Assembly: GCA_004194705.1 (NCBI GenBank)
Contig: SADC01000859.1
Span: 1 to 64,000 of the forward strand
DNA length: 64,000 nt
From: Ditylenchus dipsaci
Taxonomy: Eukaryota > Nematoda > Chromadorea > Rhabditida > Anguinidae
Reading direction: 5' to 3'
Position 1 is the first letter of the stretch, and the number at the start of each line of letters is the position of its first letter. The notes below the pieces were generated by a model. The model was given only the letters and a program-made list of their open reading frames with translations. It did no database searches and was not told where the DNA came from. Below, one piece after another: positions 52,689-64,000 of this stretch. The position numbers were made by a program, and so were the translations under genes.

Positions 52689-53112
52689 TTAAAAATAGTT
52701 AGCAAACCCGGAATTTTCGCGATGTTTCGGAGAAAATTTACTAATCATAATAAGTAAAATACTTTAAGAGTTGAGATGACAAAGTTCCAAATAAAAAAAA
52801 ACTTGAGAGGTTGCATTCTATCAAAGTGAAACTGTTCCGAAAACAGAAATCTGGAATTTTTTAAAAATTCATTAGTCCAAAAAGAAGACTGGATCCTAGC
52901 CTATCCAGAAAAAGTAAAACAAGATAAGCGCTTTTTAAAAGACTTTATTCAAGTAGCATTAAATGTAGTACATTGAGACAAAGCGAGTAAATTAAACCTT
53001 TTTAATAGTCTGTGTACAGTGATGATGATGATTCATAGACGCTTCTTTAAAAGCGTCTTTTTAAAAAAAGGATCTGAAAAGAGTAATCGTAAAAAAAAAC
53101 GAAGAAATTAAG

Positions 53113-53351
53113 GATGCGTAGGCGTTTGGCCCCTTTGTGACATTTTTGGCGTTCTGCCCTCTCTTCTATTTAGCCACTTAGGCTTTATTTTAAAGCCATT
53201 TTGTAGTTCGGAAGACATTTTTAGTCCGGCTAGCATGCGATGGTCTACCCTAAGCCTAAAGCCTAAATTAAAAAATAAGGTCTAAGTAGCTAAAATAGAA
53301 CAAAGGGCAGAACGCCAAAATGTCACAAAAGGGGCCAAACGCACCTACGCC
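53113..53351. mobile_element. MITE with exact 9-bp duplication GAAATTAAG
   Basis: Right-arm copy of 30119-30361; duplication at 53104-53112 and 53352-53360. Confidence 0.85.
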
Positions 53352-53469
53352 GAAATTAAGTACAAGGTCTCAATAAATATGCCCATTTCAAACGAACATA
53401 ATTTTGTCTTTGTTTTGAATTTTTGAAAGATGTTCTCCAAATCGACTGAAAGAAGTGGCAATCAAGAAT

Positions 53470-54257
53470 TGACAAGGAAACCTCGCGAACTTGTTTTTCA
53501 CTCGCAAATTAGAGTTTGGTCTCATTGGACAGCCAGTATGCGACTGTAAATCAAATCTGTTGAGATCTCGGGCCCATAAGCCAAAAAGTTGGGATGAGAA
53601 GGTCAGTAAAGTATTGAAGAGGCTTATATATATGCATCGTCTAGGTCACAGGTTCAAATACCACTGGGCGCACACGAATTTTTTACTTCAATTCTTAAAG
53701 TTTACCCTTTGCTAATGAACTTTTAGATAGCTAATAGCCTGAATATCATTTAGAAACCAAACTTGTAAATAAAAGTCGGTAAAAATGGTGTGCACCCATG
53801 GTATTCAAACCTGTGACCTAGGCAACGCGTGCATAAAGCTCCCATTTAAATTCAAAAATGCCTTGGTCCCCCCTGTGGTTTTTCAATACTTTACTCGCCT
53901 TCTTGTCCTGACTTTTTGGCTTATGGGTCCGAGATCTCGACAGATTTGATTTAAAGGACCATACTTGTTAATGACAATGAGAATTTGGCAAATTCAAATG
54001 CGCGCGGGACACTTGTTATTTTTCGTCCTTATCTTTCGTCTCTTTCGTGGTCACTCTTTTTTGTGTTGTGGTTACTCAAAATGACTCAAAAGAGTAGAGA
54101 GCGAGACGAAAGAGAAGTGTCCAGCGCGCATTTGAGTTTGCCAAATTCTCATTGTCATCAACAAGTATGGTCCTTTAAATTTGCATACTGGCTATCAAAT
54201 GAGACCAAATTCTAATTTGCGAGTGAAAAAACAAGTTCGTCAGGTTCCCTTGTGAGA
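53470..54257. mobile_element. Fold-back with T-arm-like motifs, right arm
   Basis: Mirror of 29222-30000, including the nested TTAA MITE at 53955-54174. Confidence 0.8.
53955..54174. mobile_element. TTAA-flanked MITE, right arm
   Basis: TTAA at 53951-53954 and 54175-54178; AGGACCATACTTG ends. The insertion predates the inverted duplication because both arms have it. Confidence 0.85.
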
Positions 54258-54479
54258 CAACCTGTAATCACAGATTTTCGAAATTCAATCTAGAAAAAAA
54301 ATATGACTGTTTGAAAGTAACTTATTTTTTGGAACACTCTGGAATTTTTCAACTGACCCGGTGCCTGATGTATTGATGTTCTAGAAATATTGTGACTCTT
54401 TTTCTTGAAATGCTGCAAGAAACGGCAATACGCTCTAAATTTTTAAAAGAAATTTTATATGAGAATTAAGCAACGAATA

Positions 54480-56660
54480 AAAGTTACCATGAAACTTCTG
54501 CTAGTGAATCTTTTGAAAGCGGCTATTGCAATATTCGGGACCACTTAGCTGGAAATACAGACCTTGCGTATTGGAGATAATTTTTACAATTGGCAAGTTT
54601 TTCAGGATCTGCTTAGATTGTAAAAACCATTGTCTGTGGTTCCACCTAAAATAAAGAATCTTAAGAGTTTGTTAAATTACATAAAACTGAATTTATAGCA
54701 CAGTTATCGGGTGAGATTTTGAACCTACACTTTCGAACACGGCCACACTGTAATGCATGAGAAGAAAGGCAATTCAAATTCTTCAGCATCACCAATATTT
54801 CTCTTAAAATATTTGATTACAATCAAATTTATGATTTTAGATAAAAAGTGCTGCTTGGTGTGTCTACTTCCAAATACTTTTATTCATACCAATTCTCGAT
54901 CAATGGTTTGCTGAAAAATATTAATTAGAGAATCCGATAAATGTTTTCCACATGAAATATTCAGGCACTTATTCGGCTGGGAGATAGGCTTCGCCTAAGT
55001 TTATATTTAAAAAATGTGAAGTAATATTAAAATGTTTTTTGGACTTGAAATTTTCGATTTATGAAAACAAATGAAACTGAAAAATAAAGCCTACACATGT
55101 AGCTACAAAATAAGCTTGTATCATAGTTTTATAATGTGAGTGCTAAAAAATATGAACAAAAATGCAAAATATCATTAAAAATTCTGACCAAAAGTTTAAA
55201 TGCGCGCCTTTTGAATTTTTTTCGAAAAAATAGGACCGAAAATAGTGCAAAACGATTCTTCTAATGCTTTATTAACACGGAATGTTTAAAGATTTTTACA
55301 GGGTATGCAGCGCTCACGAATATGCTGTCTAAAAAATAATCCTGAAAATCCATATATCCCCCAACGGACTTTCAACACTGTTTGTGTGATTCAATCTGAA
55401 GGGCATGTATGACAAAATAACACATTATTTTGTAGCGCAGAATGTGCACTTTCAGGTGTTTAAAGCATGTTTTGAAAAAATTGATAAAATAAAATTTTGA
55501 ACTTTTTGTAAAATAACTGCAATTTTAAAACTCACACTTAAAAAATCTTTAATTAATTTAATTTTTAATTTCATTTGAAGCGATGGTTATGAAAGTACAA
55601 AAAGATAGAAGAGCTCGTAGGGAACATTTATAGTGTTTAAAACAGATCAAAATTATATCGGAGAAAAAAGTTACAGCCTTATCTAAGTTTGTAGTTCCCG
55701 GTCTATGGGTCACATGTTTCAAAGGCCGATTTGAGCCACTTGTTCACGAGTTTTCGAAAAGCTAAAAATACCGTCGTGTCACCCAGGAAATTCTGCATCA
55801 GAAAAACCAAAGGTCACGCTCGAGGATCGGAGTGATAAAACATGTTTTAGTGCCCGGTTGACCATTTTTAGAAAAAAGATTTCACCAAAAATTGACTTTT
55901 TGCCATGGGTGTCCAAGGTTAAGGATACTGGAGGGTATCTGGATTCCATTAAAAGATGGAATTTGAACATAGTTTTTTTAACTGGGACCTAGCGCATAAA
56001 GAGAGTAGAGAGGTAGTAGAGAGTCTTTTTGACCAGATCCAGTAACCAAAACAGGGTAGAATACTTTTATGTATATAAAATAAAGTATCCACACCCTAGT
56101 ACCCTTCGCCTTGGTCCCCCAAGGCAAAAAGTCAATTTTTGGTGAAAGTTTTTTTTCCAAAAAATTGTCGACCCTAAAAACATGTTATCTAAATGTTTCA
56201 GCAGCTTAAACGCACAAAAAAGTGGTTAAAACCTCTTTTTGGCAACCCCATGTAAGGCACTCATGCCTTTTTATTGGTTTAGCATGATTTATTACCTTAG
56301 AATTGATTTTGGCCTGATTTCAGGATACCGGCACATTTCCTCCCCGCCGAATATGTACCAAAATTTAGCTTATGATTTCAGTTTGCAAAAGGTTTCTACT
56401 TAACAGTGATTAGTAACCTACACTGTAAACGTAGTTGAAAATTTTGACTTGTGGAGCAACAAGTTCCACAAAAAGTGCAGATGTGTCAATAAACTTGTTG
56501 CAGGCGTCCTCATTGAAGAACAACACAATATCCTGGAGAACTTCATTAGGCAGGCTGCAGGGCTCGTAAGGAATGCCGCAACAGTAGATAAAATATAGCA
56601 TCCTCAGTTTTTTGAAATAATTTCCAATAATAAGGTGATGTGGCGAAAAACCATATTTAG
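54480..56660 (-). pseudogene. F-box protein gene copy, right arm
   Basis: The F-box segment is near 56420-56660 with the five-T run intact, but it stops after VYSVGY. The fold-back (55790-56190), the ALQIESQNSVESPFG-type block (near 55370) and the WN/RRM-like block (about 54640-54485) follow. Same architecture and same insertions as the left-arm copy. Confidence 0.65.
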
Positions 56661-56666
56661 ACGTTA

Positions 56667-57465
56667 TTTCCTGAAAAGTGTCACATTGCAATTTATTTTG
56701 GAAGCAATGCTTTAATTTTTAAAAAATACTGTGCTGGCACCAGTACCGTGAAACAAAAAAATACTGCAGAGCACCGATTTCCGTCAATTTCAGCACCTTG
56801 GCTGCGTTACAGGTTTTTAATAAAAAATACAAAGTATTCGGCTCAAGTACAATATTCGAGCTAGCCCAAAAGTGAGTTTTTTCACGTTTTCACTTTCGGT
56901 GATAATTGTATAAGGTATGTGTGTGTGTGCGCATCTCAACTACAAGCCTCCTGTGCCTCCGAAGGGCGCAGGAGGCTTAGACCCCTCGGGGGCGCAGGGG
57001 CTTGGTTGGCTAGAGATGTGCGCACCGATTCACCTTAGACATAATTCCACCCCAGTCTCTTGATTAAAAATGCAATAGAGGCTCTTTTTACCCAGCTCTA
57101 CTGACCGAAACGAGGTAAAATACCAAAAAATGACCAAAAACTACAGAAGACCAAGGCAAACGCAAGATTTCTTTTTTCGAAAAATGGCTTTCCCCACTTT
57201 TTCTACCGTTTCTATTGTATTCAGGGCCTATGGAATACTGAAACCTGAAAAAAACTTACTTTGGGCTACCCCACATAGTGTACTCTTGCTAAATTTTCAG
57301 AAAAATTGACATAAACCGGCCGACAGAAACTGTCATTTTACCCTGAATAATGTTCGCGGAAGCTCGAAACATTGGTCAAAATATTCTTCTGAGAAAATGT
57401 GGTAAAAGCAACTCCTGCATTATTTTCTTCGCCGAATCCTATCCCCACCATTGTTTCTGTATCTG
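56667..57465. repeat. Segment absent from the left-arm copy
   Basis: Between the F-box start and ggtagggatacag the right arm has about 800 extra bases. They begin gacgttatttcctgaaaagt, a sequence also present upstream of the truncated central copy (39016). The left arm and the intact central copy instead share a short join (ggtggaacgtctaaatatgg). It contains a double GC-rich hairpin repeat at 56925-57050. Confidence 0.65.
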
Positions 57466-57851
57466 TATCCCTACCAATTATTCACCAACAATTAGTCATT
57501 AGTTGCAACACAGACAATAAATTGTGAATTGATTTGATTGATTGTAATGTAGTATTCTGCATTGTTTCAAACCGTTGTTTTTAAACCAAATAATAAATCA
57601 TGCCAGTGGCAAAAAAATATCTCAACGTCAATCAAAGCCCTTTTTATTTACAATGGCTTGGTTATGTGGACTGTTGAATTTTTGAATAGGTCTGTTTTTA
57701 AATTGATATATGATAAATTGATTCTCCTTCAGAACCCATAATCTCGGATTTGCCGAGAGTTTTTTGGATAATTTAGACTGAGAAAAATACATTCTGGGGT
57801 TCATATCTGATATATGCACATAACCCTTCCTAATAATCCCTTTAAAATGAT

Positions 57852-58030
57852 CTACAGTGGAACTTCTATATAACATAATTCAAGGACCGCCAAAAATTTA
57901 TGTTATATAGAGGTTATGTTATATAGAGGTTCACTTTGGCTTATTTCAAACAGACCAACCAAACTGATTTCTGATTTATGTTATATAGAATTTTATTTTA
58001 TACAGAGTTATATTATAGAGATGTTCGACT
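57852..58030. mobile_element. Pogo-like MITE, right arm
   Basis: tacagtggaacttctatata, with ttatatagaggtt words; counterpart of 25950-26131. Confidence 0.6.
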
Positions 58031-58284
58031 TTACTAAATATTTGAAATTTCAAATATTTAGTAAAATTAATATGTTTGCATAAAATATTGTAAGGTTGGG
58101 TAAAGAGAAGGCCCATTAAAATTTCAATCCTAGTGCAGTTCAAGAACAACAAAACACCGAGAATATTTTTTATGAAATTCAAAATTTTCAAAACAAAATT
58201 TTCATTTTCTTCATAATTTCCATTTTTTCACGATTATGACAATTCTTCATGCACAACTAACGTGGCTAAAATTTTTATTTAGCT

Positions 58285-58400
58285 TGTGCGCATCTCAACT
58301 ACCAAGCCCCGTGCGCCCACTTCGGGGGCGCACGGGGCATAGTAGATTAGATAGGCGTGCACTCACTTACCTTAGATATGATTCCGATAAGTACTCTTGA
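58285..58400. repeat. GC-rich hairpin repeat, right arm
   Basis: Mirror of 25600-25700 with the stem gtgcgcccacttcgggggcg; several stem bases differ from the left copy. Confidence 0.65.
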
Positions 58401-59215
58401 TCCTAAAGTGCATATAGAGTCTCTTTTTGCCCAGCTCCAGTGATCGAAACGTGGATGGATACCCTAATATAGGATAATTCACCATAGACGGGCCAAATAA
58501 TGCTGATGACCAGAGTATGTACGGAATCCAATATCGGATTTTGGTCTCAAGACCACAAATCCAGTCCGGAATCCATCTGGTTGATGAAAAAAACCGCAAT
58601 CCGGCTGGATTTTCGGATATGATACTATTTCATAACACATATGATAACTGTACCTTGAATCCGGTTCAGTTCCTGTTAATTTTACAAATCGAGTTCAGAA
58701 TCCTTCTGGTAGGCGAAAGCATCAGCACTAGTTGCAAACGTTATTTATTCTTGACTAAAATGTTTTTAAAGGAAGCCTCAGGCTTAGTGCACTCTGTTGG
58801 GTGTCCTGGTGGTAGTACGGAGGTATTAGTATCGAGAAAGTAGTACTCAGGTGGTGTTACCAAGGAAATAATTAGGTGTCTGTACTGAGCTGAAAGTTTC
58901 TAGTAGTGGCACTAAAGTAGTATACAAGTGACAGTACCAGTTAGAAGAACTTAGATAGTTGTGCCTATGACCGCAACTTTCGTCACAGCCATACAGGTGA
59001 TTTCTTTTACTTCCGTCTTCATCGCTAAGATTAGACAAACTAAACCCACTCTTCTTGAAAAGTTAAACTTGCGGCTCTGCTGGTACCAGGTCGCAGCACT
59101 CCAGCCACTGACATGGTGTGCCCTAACCAGGGACATGGATAGTGGTACCTGAATAACACAAACAAAAACTGAATTATAAAATACATGATTCTAAAATTAG
59201 CACCCAAATGTGGTA

Positions 59216-59560
59216 CAGTCAACTCTCGATTTAACGAAACCCCGATTTAACGAAACTCTTGATTTAACGAACCTTTTTTGGTGCCTATTTGGCCAGCGAT
59301 TAAATAAAATGACTAAAATAAGCTCTCGATTTATCGAAACTCTCGATTCAGCGAACATTTTTGCCGGTCCCAGGGGTTCGTTAAATCGAGAGTTAGTAAG
59401 CGTACGCCAGTGGCCGCGTACGGCTTTTCTACAGGCCTGGGAAAAAGTGCGATCCCACGACATCCTCCTTGCAAGTCGGCGCTCTAACCATTTGAGCTAT
59501 CGGGTCGCCCCAGGCCTGTTTCTTATTTCTCTGCTATCTGCCTCCCTTACAAGTTGACTG
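59216..59560. mobile_element. Pogo-like MITE carrying a tRNA-like core (right arm only)
   Basis: 345 bases, CAGTCAACTCTCGATTTAAC ... CAAGTTGACTG, between TA (59214-59215, 59561-59562). The left arm has the uninterrupted site (gcgggatgtccaaatgcg near 24770, with TA changed to GA). Half the element is cgatttaacgaa words and half is the tRNA-like sequence. Confidence 0.88.
59438..59513 (-). tRNA. tRNA-like sequence (probably a pseudo-tRNA)
   Basis: The minus strand reads gatagctcaaatggttagag, a perfect A-box/D-arm, then cgacttgcaaggagga, where a TGC triplet could be an anticodon. The B-box part is poor (gggatcgcac) and acceptor pairing is not convincing. I regard it as tRNA-derived. Confidence 0.35.
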
Positions 59561-59604
59561 TATGTCCAAATGCGATTTGCCCATACGCGTGGATACCCTT
59601 AGAA

Positions 59605-59835
59605 AATACCGAGAAAATTCCCACTGGAATATCAGTAAGTCGACAATCCCAGTGGATTACCACTGACATTCTAGTGATAAATTAACGGATTCAATGCGAA
59701 CTGTCACTTGTATTAATAATTCCAGTGGATTGCCGCTGGAATTCCAGTTGTAAATTAATGGATTCCACTAATTTGCCACTAAGTGAGCGATTTTCCACTG
59801 AAAAGCCAGTGGCACTCCACTGGAATTTCGGACTT
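59605..59835. repeat. CCAGTGG word array, right arm
   Basis: Mirror of 24500-24745. Confidence 0.75.
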
Positions 59836-60239
59836 ATTTTTGAAAGTATTTTTGGAAAAGTGTAGCCAACTGTCCACTTCAAAAAGTGTAGCCAACTGTC
59901 GGGCTACTCTTGTTTAAGGTAGTCAGCATCGTTTTTGAATTTTTGGAAATATAGTTTGACTTTTTTTGGCTCACTTTTTGGGCTAAAAGTGGTTTATTTG
60001 TGTTCCTCATTAAATTCTGCGTCTAGAAATGTATTTCTCCTGAATTTGAACTAAAAAAAACGTTTAACTTTTAAAACACGAGGTTGACTACCTTAAACGA
60101 GAGTAGGGCTGTAGGAAGTTTCGTTACAAGACAATTAAAGACAAAAAACAGTTTCGTAACAGCAAAAATTCGTAGGAAGCTTTTTTGTAACAGCGAGTTT
60201 TCGTAACTAATTTCTTTCGTAAGAGGAAATAATCGATTT

Positions 60240-60833
60240 TTTTCACTTTTAACCAATTTTTCTAATTCAGGATTTCATCTGATTCATTTGTTTTGGCATT
60301 TCTGTCACTGTTTGACACTTCGAACAGTTAATTATATGACTATTAACTGTATGAGCACAAAAGTTGGTAATCATAGGTCATATGACTCAAAATTTTGATA
60401 ATTAGTTGACCCCAGATTTTTCATCCATTAGGAGACCAGCAGAAATACCCACAAGCATGGTGAAAAACTCCGAGCTAGAATTCATATATTGTATACTACA
60501 CATAGATATTGGAAACTAGTGGTAGGCATGGTGCAGTAGGTAAATTGATGGGATGAATTTTCTCCTCCGTCGGTTCGATTCCACCTTCTGACTGTTTCCT
60601 GTTTTTTTGACTATTTTTGGTCAGAACATCACATAAGCTATAAGAAACATCAAAGGAGGATCAACAAGCAAAAAAAGCAACTTAACATATGACTAATGTT
60701 GGTGAAAACCGCGTTACAATAGAGCTTGTTACGAAAATTTGCTCTTACGAAAAAGTTTCTTACGAAAATTCGCTCTTACGAAAAAAATTTCTTACGAAAA
60801 TTTGCTTTTACGAAAATTCGCTCTTACGAAATC
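60240..60833. repeat. TTCGTAAGA word element with tRNA-like piece, right arm
   Basis: The tRNA-like piece is at 60523-60592 (gcatggtgcagtaggtaaat ... cgtcggttcgattcc) and the word array at 60728-60833. Mirror of 22072-22660. Confidence 0.65.
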
Positions 60834-61032
60834 ACTAAACTTACTAAACCTCCTACAGCCGAGAGTAGCCCCAACTGTCTGTAGCCAACTGTCCTTGTAG
60901 CCAAGTGTCCTAGATTCCAGTATATCGAGGTTTTGCTTTTTAAATGCAAGAACTATTTATTTATTTAAAAACGATCGGCAAAATCGGAATCCTTACAATA
61001 TTTGCGACCAGACTGTCAAAACAGAATCTATG

Positions 61033-62363
61033 AATTATTTCAAAAATGGGGTTGAAAAAAGTGTCTAACCCTAGGTGGAGACGAACTTGAGGGGGATGCA
61101 CTATATCGAGGTTTGACTGAATCTCTAATTTCTGCCCGGGAAACTAATGTTTGAACCCTTCTCCAGAGGGGCGGGGGGGAATAATTAGGGGGGTTAGAGT
61201 AATTATTCATCCATACAACGCCATAAGCGCTGTGAATTTTTTTAAATTTTTCGTACTAGACCAAACTTTACAAGAGCAAAATTATTAGCCATGTAGCTTT
61301 CACCAAGAATAGCTCGTTTTTAATGGCTTATTGACCTCTTCAGCGCCTTCGACTGTTAGCATTGAAACCATCTTCGCTTTGGTATGAGATTTTAACAAAT
61401 AAAGACTAGTGTAAAAGATGATTATAGCGCATGTCACATTCCTCTTGACTCCAGCACAACATTGGCGCAAGATATTAATCCACGAGTAACCTTAAAAACA
61501 ATCGAAGTATAATGGAAGCAACAGGTAACCAATAGCCAGCTAGTCAGCCAGAAGTCTGGTCGTGTTCTGAGCGTTTTGGCTTTAGTCAGCCTGCTGAATG
61601 CCACTTTCACTACCTATTCTTTCTAATAGAAGCCCCCCTCCCTTGAAAGGGGATGGGAAAATAGAAGCTCACTCTTTAATAGAACACCACATTGCTAGAT
61701 AGCCTCCCCCATCTCACCTCCCTTTAAAGGGCCTGACCTCTTCCTACTCGGTGGTCCCCCGCCAATTCAAAAATTTTCCCTTGATCATTGGACTTCTGTA
61801 CGGATTTTTCCGCTAGGTTTCTAACAAAACTAAGCCTAAAATTTGATTTCAGGCCTAGTTTGATAGAAACGTGGCGGAAAAATCCGTACAGAAGTCCAAT
61901 GATCGAGGAAAAATGTTTGAATTGGCGGGGACCACCGAGTAGGAAGAGGTCAGGCCCTTTAAGAGGGAGTAGAGATGCTGTTACGGAAACAGAAGCTTCA
62001 ACTAGTTTCGCTAAGCACTTAGGTATCCATCACTACACCTGCTCATAAGCAGTTGTAATAATAATTTACGCTTAGGCTAATAGTTAAAAGTGATGGATAC
62101 AGTTGCCGCCCGTACGTTTTGATTTCCTGGAAGCCGTAAAGGCTTGTTTCCAATGGGCGGATTTACCTTCACTCTCACTCTTCATTGGGTACACGAAAAT
62201 TCTTTCACTCTCACTCTGACTTTGACTCTCCTTTCACTTTCACCCTCAGTGTGTACTCAATGTGAGAGTGAGAGTGAAAGGCAGACTGAGAGTGAGAGTG
62301 AATGGCAACTTTTATAAACTTTGAAACTGAAAAAGACTGAGAGTGAGAGGCAGACTAAGAGTA
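61033..62363. repeat. Right-arm-only segment, 1.3 kb
   Basis: The left arm passes from ccagactgtcaaacagaatc to aaattttcgacttttttt in about 50 bases; here about 1.33 kb intervenes. It contains the TTAA MITE at 61728-61958, GAAGC words near 61620-61710 (tctaatagaagcccccctcc, resembling the CTAATA family), and a CTCTCACT array at 62160-62370. No gene is recognised. Confidence 0.6.
61728..61958. mobile_element. TTAA-flanked MITE (CCCGCCAATTCA type)
   Basis: AGGGCCTGACCTC and complement, TTAA at 61724-61727 and 61959-61962; arms nearly perfect, so probably the youngest copy of its type in the window. Confidence 0.85.
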
Positions 62364-62479
62364 AAAATTTTCGACTTTTTTTATTTATTTTTTTTCTCTT
62401 TGTATCTCCTGGTATGTTTCTTCACATAAACCTACCTAGGCAAGTCAAGCCTCATTATATTTTTAGTCTGAAGCAACCA

Positions 62480-63200
62480 AACCAAGTGGTCGACCACTTG
62501 GATCAAATTTTTTTTTACTTTTTTCGCGTTCCAAACCTGTTTTCTGGATTGATTCGGGACGCTGAAGATGGTTTGACAGTGGTAAAAGGCCGTTTTCTCA
62601 GGTATTTTTGAGTATTGTGCAATAATTGATTTTGGTAAAATCAATTATTGCCTGAAACTTAAAACTTTCTCGATAAAACGTGATTTCACTACTGTCAAAC
62701 CATCTTCAGCGTGCCCGAATCAGTCCAGAAAACAGGTTTCGGAACATGAAAAACGTAAAAAAAATTTTTGATGCAAGTGGTCGACCACTTGGTTTGGTTG
62801 GTGTATGGACTATCCAGTAGAACTGAGGTTGGATCATAGAAAAACATTTTAAATTTTAAAAGCCCTTTACAAGACAAGAACATTACTACCCGGTACCACT
62901 GCACTACCTGAGTCCCCAACCTGGGTACTACCACCTGGGTACAACAAACCAAGTGGTCGTCCACTTGGATCGAAATTTTTTTTTACGTTTTTAATGTTCC
63001 AAAACCTGTTTTTGGACTAACTCAGGCATGCTGAAGATGGTTTGACAGTAGCAAAATAACATTTTCTCGGGTATTTTTTGAGTTTTAGCTAATAATTGAT
63101 TTTACCAAAATCAGTTATTCTATAAAACTAAAAAAATACCCGAGAAAATGTTATTTTGCTACTGTCAAACCATCTTCAGCATGCCTGAGTTAGTCCAGAA
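62480..63200. repeat. Fold-back cluster with the 20-base palindrome, right arm
   Basis: Mirror of 20845-21731, with CCAAGTGGTCGACCACTTGG-type palindromes near 62483, 62775 and 62949. The CCGTATTT element of the left arm is absent here. Confidence 0.75.
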
Positions 63201-63354
63201 AATAGGTTTTGTAACCCGAATAACGTGAAAAATTTTTTGTTGTTGTGCGCAACTGTGAAGTGATCGCTTGACCCAAAGTGCTGGTCATGGACGATTTTGA
63301 ATTGGGAGCCTTCTGGGAAATAATTACGTTATTTTGATAGCTAAAATTAGTCAA

Positions 63355-63735
63355 AATCGTGACACAAAATACATAGGTACAATTTGAAATTGGCACAAAC
63401 AGAAGAGGCACAAATTGAATTGGCACAATTTGAAAAGGGCACAAACTGCAGGGGCACAAACCAAAAAGACACAATTTGATTCGACACAATCTAAAATGGC
63501 ACATCTCTCTCCTTCCCGAAAGTTTGTGAGTGAGACTGAAAAAAGTCTTTGGATACACTGAAAGTGAGAGTGAGAGTCAAAAAAAAACTCATTGGGTACA
63601 CTGAAAGTCAGAGTGAGAGTGCAAGTGAGAGTGAAAGTAAGACTAAGAGGGAATTTTTTCCTGTTGGGTACACACTGAGAGTAAGAGTGAAAGTGCGAGG
63701 CAGACTGAGAGTGAGAGTGAAAGGAAAATCCGCTC
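63355..63735. repeat. GTGCC word array and CTCTCACT array, right arm
   Basis: Mirror of 20327-20700. The end here reads tctctctccttcccgaaag, giving GGGAAGGAGAGAGATGTGCC on the other strand, the best match to the MULE ends. Confidence 0.75.
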
Positions 63736-64000
63736 ATTGGAAACAGGGCTTAAGCCAACAGTTGCGGATTGGCAAAGTGACAAACTGCAGCTTGCATGGG
63801 ATGGCACGACTGGGAAAAAACGCCGAACTGAAAGCCAACATCTAAGGTTTGCGATACAGTATCTTATTTTGAAAACATTAGTGTGGCATTCCCTCTACTG
63901 CCATCTCTGAGTTGACTAAGACAAGCTGAAGCAGTGACGGCCACTCATGTCTGATATTTTTAAGATTGTATAAACGCGTATATATTTAAGTCAACTATTT

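Larger units (their letters stand above)
52689..64000 (-). repeat. Right arm of the large inverted duplication
   Basis: Reverse-complement copy of 20053-31652, still matching at the last base of the window. Right-only segments relative to the left arm are 56667-57465, 59216-59560 and about 61033-62363. Small indels and substitutions occur throughout, so it is not a mirror artefact of a single molecule. Confidence 0.9.

Noticed and set aside
59438..59513. Functional tRNA gene
   Set aside because: The A-box is good but the B-box and acceptor pairing are poor, and it lies inside a MITE missing from the other arm.
20053..64000. Inverted duplication as a sequencing fold-back artefact
   Set aside because: The arms differ by several clean, target-duplicated insertions on each side and by many substitutions, which a fold-back read cannot produce. 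Local misassembly at the spacer is still possible.

Overview
The window is AT-rich, intron-bearing metazoan DNA. A nematode source is the best reading, at moderate confidence. The evidence is short introns (many of 48 to 500 bases), a major-sperm-protein domain ending in a typical MSP-like C-terminus, a duplicated F-box family, mariner and MULE/FLYWCH transposons, and an acceptor-type site four bases before the first ATG of one gene. No bacterial features are present. Every frame break I could trace in the conserved exons is consistent with one lost base, usually in a homopolymer run, so the assembly appears to carry homopolymer contractions and many genes look falsely broken.

Region 1 to 6.9 kb is a mosaic of palindromic (fold-back) and nested non-autonomous elements, plus arrays of short repeated words. 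From 6.96 to 11.45 kb on the minus strand lies an 11-exon PLP enzyme of the ethanolamine-phosphate/phosphohydroxylysine phospho-lyase family. From 11.6 to 18 kb there are further fold-back elements and no gene. From 18.15 to 19.90 kb on the plus strand is a six-exon gene that joins a REEP/TB2-DP1/HVA22 membrane domain to an MSP domain.

From 20.05 kb to the window end the layout is a very large inverted duplication. The left arm is about 20053-31652 and the right arm about 52689-64000, continuing past the window, with a spacer of about 21 kb. Insertions present in only one arm (three TA-flanked elements plus a 1.4 kb segment on the left; a tRNA-like element and two further segments on the right) show that the arms are old and independently evolving. 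Both arms carry F-box gene copies, and the spacer carries two more in tandem, one of them probably intact. The spacer also holds a small multi-pass membrane protein gene, a mariner relic, a pogo/Tc5-like relic and a 2.7 kb MULE.

The most unusual pattern is modular word arrays. Elements of at least two superfamilies (8-bp duplication, MULE-like; TA duplication, pogo/Tc5-like) share conserved ends and spacers, but each copy carries its own short word (GCGCC, GGGCC or GTGCC; or GAAGGCC, GCTCACC, GCGCCC and others) repeated throughout its terminal array. This looks like concerted replacement of a recognition word.
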